Positions 1 to 7,900 of a stretch of 10,360 nucleotides of DNA are shown in pieces. Origin of the DNA: Bacteroidales bacterium (lineage in GTDB: Bacteria > Bacteroidota > Bacteroidia > Bacteroidales > Muribaculaceae); the NCBI GenBank assembly GCA_019415705.1, contig DXYS01000050.1:1-10360 (forward strand), given 5' to 3'. Both the position numbers and the translations under genes were made by a program. Numbering within the stretch: the stretch's first letter is position 1; each line of letters begins with the position of its first letter. Under the pieces are notes generated by a model. It was given only the letters and a program-made list of their open reading frames with translations. It did no database searches and had not been told where the DNA came from.

Positions 1-197
1 GCAACCAGGCCGGCATCGAGATCCACTCGGGCCGCAACCGCATCGTGCGCCGCATATTCGAGTCACTCGGCTATCACGTGACAAAACTTGACCGCGTCTA
101 TTTCGCCGGTCTGACCAAAAAGAATCTGCCTCGCGGACGCTGGCGCTATCTGACTCAGGAAGAAGTCAACTTCCTCAAAATGGGCTCTTTCGAATAA
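1..197 (+). CDS. RsuA/RluB-family rRNA pseudouridine synthase, C-terminal 64 residues (5' truncated by the window)
   Basis: The first complete codon is at base 3 and the stop is TAA at 195-197. The readable part contains GRNRIVRRIFESLGYHV followed by KLDRVYFAGL and LPRGRWRYLT. This is the typical C-terminal signature of the RsuA/RluB/RluE/RluF family: an R-rich segment, the LxRV strand, then the LPxGxWRxLT closing motif. Enzymes of this family isomerise a specific uridine in ribosomal RNA to pseudouridine in the cytoplasm. The catalytic aspartate lies upstream, outside the window. RluB (23S rRNA) is the more likely member, but the specificity cannot be decided from this fragment, so no symbol is given. 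Only 28 bases separate it from asnS and no terminator lies between them, so the two are probably co-transcribed. A link between this gene and asnS is plausible in Bacteroidales; I cite that from memory only. Confidence 0.87.
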   Translation, partial: NQAGIEIHSGRNRIVRRIFESLGYHVTKLDRVYFAGLTKKNLPRGRWRYLTQEEVNFLKMGSFE

Positions 198-225
198 CCA
201 ATATTACACAGCAAGCAAATATAAG

Positions 226-1614
226 ATGAAACGTACAAAAGTATGCGACATATTCGACCCCGCGCTGCTCGGACATGAAGTCTGCGTCAAAGGCTGGGTG
301 CGCACACGTCGCGGCAACAAATATGTGCAGTTTGTCGCCCTCAACGACGGCTCGACAATCAAAAACATACAGATTGTCTTTGACATGACCAAGTTTGACG
401 ACGAACAGCTCAAACCGGTCACGACCGGTGCGTCAATCTGCGTCACGGGTCTGCTCGTGGAGTCGATGGGCAAAGGCCAGACATGTGAGATACAGGCCTC
501 TACGCTTGAGGTCTACGGCACGGCCGACCCCGACACCTATCCTCTCCAGAAAAAAGGCCACACGCTCGAGTTCCTCCGCGAGAAGGCTCATCTGCGTCCC
601 CGCACAAACACATTCGGCGCCGTGCTGCGCGTGCGCAGCACCTTAGCCTATGCCATCCATAAATTCTTTCAGGAAAAAGGATTCTTCTATCTCAACACTC
701 CGCTCATCACGGCCAGTGACTGCGAGGGCGCCGGAGCAATGTTCCAAGTGACCACCCTGCCCCTCAACGACCTGCCCAAGACCGACGACGGAGCCGTCGA
801 CTACTCAAAAGACTTTTTCGGCAAACCGACCGCGCTGACCGTCAGCGGCCAGCTCGAAGGCGAGCTCGGAGCCACGGCCCTCGGAGCCATCTACACCTTC
901 GGCCCGACATTCCGCGCCGAGAACTCCAACACTCCGCGTCACCTGTCAGAGTTCTGGATGATTGAGCCGGAGATGGCCTTCTATGACATCACCGACAACA
1001 TGGACCTCGCCGAAGAGTTTGTCAAATACTGCATCGGCTATGCCCTCGACCACTGTCGCGACGACATCGAGTTCCTCGCCGAGCACTTCGACAAAGGCCT
1101 CATCGAGCGCCTCGAGTTTGTCCTCCATAACGACTTCGTGCGTCTGACCTACACCGAGGGTGTCAAGATACTCAAAGAGTCGGGCCACAAGTTTGAGTTC
1201 CCCGTAGAGTGGGGCATCGACCTGCAGAGCGAGCACGAGCGCTATCTCGTCGAGCAGCACTTCAAAAAGCCCGTCATACTCACCGATTACCCCAAGGAAA
1301 TCAAGGCTTTCTACATGAAGCAGAACGACGACGGCCGCACCGTGCGCGCCATGGACGTCCTCTTCCCCAACATCGGCGAGATCATCGGCGGCTCTGAGCG
1401 CGAGGGAGACTATGACAAACTCTACAAGCGCATCGAGGAGCTCAACATCCCGATGAAAGACATGTGGTGGTATCTTGATACACGCCGCTTCGGCACAGTG
1501 CCTCACAGCGGTTTCGGTCTCGGCTTTGAGCGTTTAGTGCTCTTCGTCACCGGCATGACAAACATCCGCGACGTCATCCCCTTCCCCCGCACACCCAACA
1601 ACGCAGAGTTCTAA
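226..1614 (+). CDS. asnS: Asparaginyl-tRNA synthetase
   Basis: This is a complete 462-residue cytoplasmic enzyme, close to the usual bacterial AsnRS length of about 465. It activates asparagine with ATP and attaches it to tRNA-Asn. The N-terminal OB-fold anticodon-binding domain spans roughly residues 17-100 and includes GWVRTRRGNKYVQFVALNDG. The class II catalytic core follows. Motif 2 is at about 225-250, with FGPTFRAENSNTPRHLSEFW, R230 and E232. Motif 3 is GFGLGFERL at 429-437, with the class-defining arginine R436. The segment TVSGQLEGE is the characteristic AsnRS/AspRS amino-acid pocket region. AENSNTPRH and the lack of the bacterial AspRS insertion domain favour AsnRS over AspRS. The ATG at 226 matches the family N-terminus. 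It is preceded by A/T-rich sequence without a Shine-Dalgarno motif, as is normal in Bacteroidetes. The gene probably shares a transcript with the upstream pseudouridine synthase and ends at the terminator at 1641-1672. Confidence 0.97.
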   Translation: MKRTKVCDIFDPALLGHEVCVKGWVRTRRGNKYVQFVALNDGSTIKNIQIVFDMTKFDDEQLKPVTTGASICVTGLLVESMGKGQTCEIQASTLEVYGTADPDTYPLQKKGHTLEFLREKAHLRPRTNTFGAVLRVRSTLAYAIHKFFQEKGFFYLNTPLITASDCEGAGAMFQVTTLPLNDLPKTDDGAVDYSKDFFGKPTALTVSGQLEGELGATALGAIYTFGPTFRAENSNTPRHLSEFWMIEPEMAFYDITDNMDLAEEFVKYCIGYALDHCRDDIEFLAEHFDKGLIERLEFVLHNDFVRLTYTEGVKILKESGHKFEFPVEWGIDLQSEHERYLVEQHFKKPVILTDYPKEIKAFYMKQNDDGRTVRAMDVLFPNIGEIIGGSEREGDYDKLYKRIEELNIPMKDMWWYLDTRRFGTVPHSGFGLGFERLVLFVTGMTNIRDVIPFPRTPNNAEF

Positions 1615-1640
1615 ACCGACTCACCGCGTCACTACTCATA

Positions 1641-1680
1641 ACGGCTCCGCAGCTTTTATGCTGCGGAGCCGTTTGTTTTC
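1641..1680 (+). terminator. Rho-independent terminator after asnS
   Basis: A perfect 13-bp inverted repeat (ACGGCTCCGCAGC at 1641-1653 with its complement at 1660-1672) closes a 6-base TTTTAT loop. It is followed by the T-rich tract TTGTTTTC. It starts 26 bases after the asnS stop, which fits termination of the pseudouridine synthase-asnS transcript and separates it from the protease gene. Confidence 0.88.
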
Positions 1681-1912
1681 ACTTTCAGAAGCAAATAACG
1701 CCCGTAACTTTATTTTAGTTACAAAATCGAGGCAAAAATGTTAAAATTTAAATTATTCGTCCTGCAAATCTTATTTTTTGCTATTTTTTACCGTACTTTG
1801 CAGACAATAACATAGTACGGATACTCAACAAGCAACAATACGACATAAGATTATCATACAGCCAATTATCATTATCTAATCCAATCATATCAATTAATCA
1901 ACCCCAACGTTA
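1681..1912 (+). promoter_or_regulatory. Intergenic region upstream of the protease: tentative promoter and long G-poor 5' leader
   Basis: This AT-rich stretch must hold the protease promoter, because the preceding transcript ends at 1641-1680. The best -7 candidate is TACTTTGC at 1794-1801. It resembles the Bacteroidetes TAnnTTTG box but is one base short between TA and TTTG, and no TTTG lies at the expected -33 distance, so the assignment is tentative. Two inverted repeats surround it: CCGTACT (1791-1797) with AGTACGG (1814-1820), and TGCAAA (1763-1768) with TTTGCA (1797-1802). A further short dyad, GTAACT/AGTTAC, lies at 1704-1722. From about 1821 to the ATG at 1913 the sequence has only about five G residues in over 90 bases. 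That implies an unstructured leader without a Shine-Dalgarno sequence. Confidence 0.38.
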
Positions 1913-4900
1913 ATGCAACATTTTCTGAAAAAAGCGCTTGTCTGTGGCCTCGCGGTCATGGCAAGCATTGGCGTGTTGGCTGCCGACGCCCCCAAGCAGG
2001 GTGTCGTGAGGGTCAAGCTACAGACCCAAGTTGCCAAACGCGTAGGTGCGAAAACGCGCACGGCCGTTGACGGGACTCTCCCGACGGGCGTGAAGGCACT
2101 TGACGCGGCGGCAGCCAAAATAGGCGTGGCGTCTATCCGCCCGCTGTTTCCGCCAAACCCCAAGTATGCCGCAGAGCGAGCCAAATACGGCATCGACCAG
2201 TGGTATGAAGTGACATTTGACACCTCCGTGTCATCTGTCGACGCCCGAAAACAGCTCCAGAACGTCACCGGTATTCTTAAAGCCGAGACCGTCACCGAGC
2301 CAAAACTCGTAGGTTCAAAGAATTTCGTCGTGCAGAAAGCCGCCCCCAAGGCCGGCTCGACGATGCCGTTCAACGACCCGCGTCTCGCCTCGCAGTGGCA
2401 CTACGCCAACGACGGCTCGATGCCCGGCTCGGTTGCCGGCGCAGACATCAATCTGTTTAAGGCTTGGCAGCAGACCACCGGTGACAAAAAAGTCGTAGTG
2501 GCCATTATCGACGGCGGCATAGACTACCGTCATGAAGACCTTGCCGCAAACGTGCTCATCAACGAGGCCGAGCTCAACGGACAGCCCGGCGTCGACGACG
2601 ACGGCAACGGATATGTAGACGACATCTACGGATGGAACTTCTGCACAAATTCGGCCACAATCTATCCCCACGACCACGGAACACACGTAGCCGGCACGGT
2701 AGCCGCCGTCAATAACAACGGCATCGGTGTCTGCGGCGTGGCCGGAGGCGACGGCAGCGAGGGCTCGGGTGTCAGCATGATTTCATGTCAGGTATTTGAC
2801 AGCCGCAGCGGTGTCGGCGAGGGCAATTTCGCCGAAGCCTTGGTCTACGCGGCCGAGCGCGGCGCCTCTATCGCACAGTGCTCATGGGGTTGGGACGCCC
2901 CCGATTATAAAGAGGATGCCGTCATCGACGCCATAAACTATTTTACAAATATGTCACGCAGCGAGACCATGACCGGCGGTCTGTGCATCTTTGCCACCGG
3001 CAACACGGGTCAGACCGGCAATTACTACCCCGGATGCCTCGACAATGTTGTGGCCGTTGCCGCCTTGTCGGCCGACAAACGCGTGACCGCATACTCAAAT
3101 TACGGTCCGTGGGTCGACATCACCGCTCCCGGCGGTCTGATGGACTATGACCCGCAGTGGGGCGTGCTCTCCACACTCCCCAACAACTCTTACGGCTGGA
3201 ACGAAGGCACATCGATGGCCTGTCCGCACGTGTCGGGCATCGCGGCCCTTGTCCTGTCAAAATACGGCACCGAGGCCATGAGCCCGGAGATGCTGCGCAA
3301 TCAGCTTATCACCGCCGTCAACGACCTCTACTCCTCTAATCCGGGCTGCGAGGGCAACTACGGCTCCGGTTATATCGACGCGGTGAAAGCGCTGCAGTTC
3401 GGCGACGAAAGCGCTCCGGACGCAGTATCAGCCTTAGAACTTCTGCCCGCACAAAGCAGCATCACCCTGCGCTGGACAGTGCCCGCGGCTCCTTATGACG
3501 CCGTCGACCACTTTATCGTTTACTACTCGACCGATGAGTTTACAGCCGACAACCTCGGCTCGGCCCGCTCGGTCAACGTCGACTCACGCTTCAGCCCGTC
3601 AGGCTCTGCAATGAGCTACACACTCGAGGGCCTCGCCTCGCTGACCAAATATTACATCGCCGTCAAGGCTGTCGGCCGTCAGGGAGCCGTCTCTGAGCTC
3701 TCGCCGGTAGAAAGCGCCGAGACAAACGCCGGACCGGCCATGACTGTCGACAAAACATCGCTCGACATCTCGGCCGGCTCTGATGTATTCACCATCGGCA
3801 ACGACGCCGAGGGTCTGCTCAACTGGACGTACCGCACACGCACCGCATCGTCACAGATATCAATGACGTCTGCACGGCCGGTCACTCCGATGAATGTGCG
3901 TCATTACACAGGCAAAACCGGCGCAAAAGCCGTCACCCGCCATCAGACGGTGAGCACCGACGAATTCATGCAGTCTGATTTTCCGACGAATATCGCCTAC
4001 TATGAGTTTATAGGCGCCTACATCGGCGACACCGACCGCTCTCTGCCCAACTCGATGGCCCAGTACTTCACCGTCGACGAGGCAAAATATCCCGACGGAT
4101 TCAACCTCACCACCGTCACCATCGAAGGCGCCAACGGCGTCAGACCGGTAATCGAAGTCTACAAAGGCGCCGCGTCAATCACCGCACAAAACCGCCTGTG
4201 CTCGGTGATGCCCGACTTCTTTGCATACTCGTTCCCCGTGCAGCTGCCCGAGCAGCAGTACTTCGCCCCGGGCGAAAGTTTCTGGATTGTTGTCCATTTC
4301 GACGGCAATCAGGAGGGCTATCCCTTGGGATTGGCTGACGGTGACGGCTCGGCTGCTGCCGCCAACGCCTATATGTCAAACGACCGCGGCCTCTCGTGGA
4401 CGCCACTCAAAGAGGCTCTCGCCGGCTCGCCGTTCACCTACATCGAGTGCCCGACATGGGCCATAAAGGCTATTTCCAACAATCCCGACTGGTCGCAGCT
4501 GCTCGTGCTGACACCCTCAGAGGGCACCGTCAAAATGGGCGAGACCCAGACCGTCGAGGTCAAGACCGACGGTCAGCCCCTCTGCAACGGCAACTACAAC
4601 TTCAACATCTACTTTGACACCAACGAGAGCGACGCCAACAAAATCGTGCTCCCCGTTTCGCTGAATGTCTCGGGTCAGCCGGCCGACATGGTGTTCGGCA
4701 AGATTGTCAACTTCGGCGACCTGCTCGTCGGACAGCAGCGCACCCTGACTGTCGAGGTGCTCAACCGCGGCTACGGCTCATTTGTCGGCAGCGAATGGGG
4801 ACCGGGCATCTACAGCGACAAGATTTCGTCGACAAGCGAGCATTTCGCCGGTCCCGAATACCTGTCGTCAGGTTTCCCTGCACGCACAAAGACATCGTTT

Positions 4901-7900
4901 GACATCACCTTCGCGCCCAAAGCGGCCGGCAGCCACACCGGCTCGATTGTCTTCACTGACAAGGACGGCAAAGAGATCAGCGTGATGGTGCGCGGCGTCG
5001 CAACCGAGCCTGCTCAGATTACCGTAACTCCCGCCGCAGTCGAAGTCGGCGAACTCGAAGTCGGCGGCGCAGCCAAGGAGGTAAACTTTGAAATCAGCAA
5101 CACAGGCAACTATCCCTTGCAGTTCGTGATGCCCAAATACAGCGACGAGACCATCGAAGGCGCATCCGACGACGCCGGCATACACCGTTTCGGCTACGTC
5201 TGGGCGTCAAACCTCAACGGGTCGACCGGCGCCGAGTATGACGGCAATCCCGAACTTATCGGCGCGGTTGACATCACATCGTCGTTCAGCGACAACTCCT
5301 CGTGGTCGGCTCCGATTGACCTCGGATTCAAATTCCCGTTCTACGGCAAGGAGTACGAGCAGATTTATGTCAACAACCTCGGCGGCATAGCCATGAACAC
5401 CGGCGAATTTGCAGCCATGTCGCAGACTCCCGTCTATCCCGGCCACACCTATCTCAACGGCACCGGCTGGATATCGGCGTGGGGCGCTTCGGTCCTGCAG
5501 ATGGGCGCCGACTCACACGTCAGCTACTCCAAGCGTGACGGCAAGCTCGTCATCTCGTTCAGCAACGTACTCGCAGTCGTGTACGACCAAGACTACACAC
5601 CCGTGTCATTCCACATCGTGCTGTCTTCAAACGGCGACATTGAGTTCTATTATGACAATTATGACCCGATGATGGTCTTCAATCAGGGCCGCACTCTTTA
5701 TGTAGGTGTATCCGACCCTGACTGTCAGGACCCGCTGACCGTCACATCAATCGACATGGCCAACTCGGAGTGGGCTACCGAAGAGGAGCGCACCGTCGAG
5801 GGCGACCGCTACATGTCGTTTGTCACAGGCACAGCCGTTGTGCTCCGCGCTCCGGCTCCCGACATGATTGAAACCGTATCGCCCGTCACCGGACTGCTCG
5901 CCCCCGGCGAAAAAGTCACGGTCAAGGCTACAGTCAAGGCCACCGATGACATGAACGCCGGAGCTACCGTCTCAAATCTCGTAATCAACTCCAACGATCT
6001 CGCGAGCCCGTCTGTGCTTGTGCCGTTCAACGCCGTCATAACCGGTGACCTCAATCCGGCTCTCGGAGCGACATCCGCCGCTGCCGACTTCGGCAAGGTG
6101 TTCCGCACGTCTGACGCCAAGCGCTCTGTAACGGTCACCAACGACGGCCGCTCGGAGATGACTGTCACAGCCGTGACATTCCGCGACGGCAAGTTCACAA
6201 CCGATTTCGCGACTCCCTGCACTGTGCCCGCCCGTCAGGCCAAAGACATCGTCGTCACTCTCCCGACAGAGGCCGAAGGCGCCGTGGCTGACGAGATGAC
6301 CGTTACAACCGACGCCGGCGAGATGACCGTATCGCTCAAAGGCGAGGTCATCGGCTGTCCCGATATCGAGCTTGGTTATGAAGACATCACACTCACGCTT
6401 GAGGCTTACAGCACCGAGGCCAAGCCGCTGTCGATAAAGAATACGGGCAACGAGCCGCTGCAGTATGCCGTCACAGCCGGCGAGCACGTCTCTTACAAAC
6501 CCGACTTCGCCACATCGACCGGCACAGCCTACACCTACGTATCCAACGAGAGCAACTCATCAGTCAAGTTTGACTGGATTGACATCACGTCAGACGAGAC
6601 CGCAGAGCACAACTCGTTCACATACTACATGGCCCACGACTATGTGGCCGTCGAGCTGCCCTTCGACTTCCCGTTCTACGGCAAGAATTACAACCGCATG
6701 TATGTCTACAACACCGGTTTCGTCTCGTTCACCGAGCGCACCGACGAACATGCGTGGCCCGAGCCACCGGCTGACTTCCCCGGCGGAACAATCTACACCA
6801 ACATCATCGCTCCCTACTGGGGTCTGCACACTATGGACCAGACACGCACAGCCGGCACATATCACCGCGTGACCGACACACAGGCCGTCGTCTCGTTTAT
6901 GGAATACGGCAACTCGATGAATCTCGGTGTATGCTATCAGTTGATACTCAACGCCGACGGCACATTCAAGTTCCAGTATAAAGCCGACAGCAAAAATCCC
7001 GACTCGGTCATCTTCAACACCTTCGGTCTCGCAGGCATCTCCAATGAGGACGCAAGCGAGAGCATACACCTGCCCGACCGCCTTGTCAAATTCGGCTCGG
7101 CAGTCGAATTCACGCCTGTCGTAAGCTACAGCCTCGCCCCCGGCGAGTCTGCTACAGCTGACATAACCGTCACCGCCGACGCTATGGCCGGGACATATGA
7201 GAGCGCCATCAATGTGGCCACAAACATCCCCGGCAAAGAGTCGATAACAATCCCCGTGTCACTCGACATTACCGGCGAGGCCAAGGCTGAGTTCTCTGCT
7301 GATGTCACCGTCGAGCATCCTGTCGGATGGGCTTCGACCGACTTCACCGACCCGATGATTCAGATGGGCGCCATGTACTACGGCATGGTCGAGATTAAGA
7401 ATACGGGCACGGCTCCGTTCATGATTTCGTATGTCGAGAACAAGGGTCCGCAGATTCATGACGATTACTTCGACGAGGATTACCCCATATTCTACACCTT
7501 CTATGAGGCCGAGGAAATCGACTGGATTACCGGCGAGCCCACCGGCAACAAGGCGTGGACCAACTATGACAACATGCCCGTAATGGTCGGCGCTGACGGC
7601 GTGCGCTTCGCCGTGCCGATGACTCAGTGTGAGCAGGCCTTTACCCCGGGCGAATATGAGATACCGCTCGTATTCCACCTCGAGGGTCTCGCCGACATGA
7701 CAGAGTACACCGCTACAGTCAAGTTTGTCGTCACCCCGGCTCCCGTGCTCGGATTTGACGGCACAACAGCCGACGAAGGCCTCTACATCAAGGGCGTCGC
7801 TCCCGACTATGTCGGCACACACGCTCTGACCCTAACCAACGAGGGCGAATACAAACTGACCGGCACAGCCCGTCTCGACCTCACAGGCCGCGGCGAGTCA

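Noticed and set aside
946..1506. 186-codon open frame on the minus strand inside asnS
   Set aside because: It is a mirror of GC-biased third positions in a certain housekeeping gene. The product is low in diversity (repeated V, E, D, L) and no promoter faces it.
1738..1815. 25-codon plus-strand frame starting MLKFKLFVLQILFF, resembling a small membrane peptide
   Set aside because: It lies across the likely promoter of the protease, and the hydrophobic residues follow from T-rich DNA. It has no independent support, though conservation of the peptide would change this view.
1913..2000. Lipoprotein signal, because of Cys11 in the leader sequence
   Set aside because: Residues before Cys11 (K-A-L-V) do not form a lipobox, the hydrophobic core continues after it, and a normal signal peptidase I site follows at 23-26. 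The T9SS tail also argues against lipidation.
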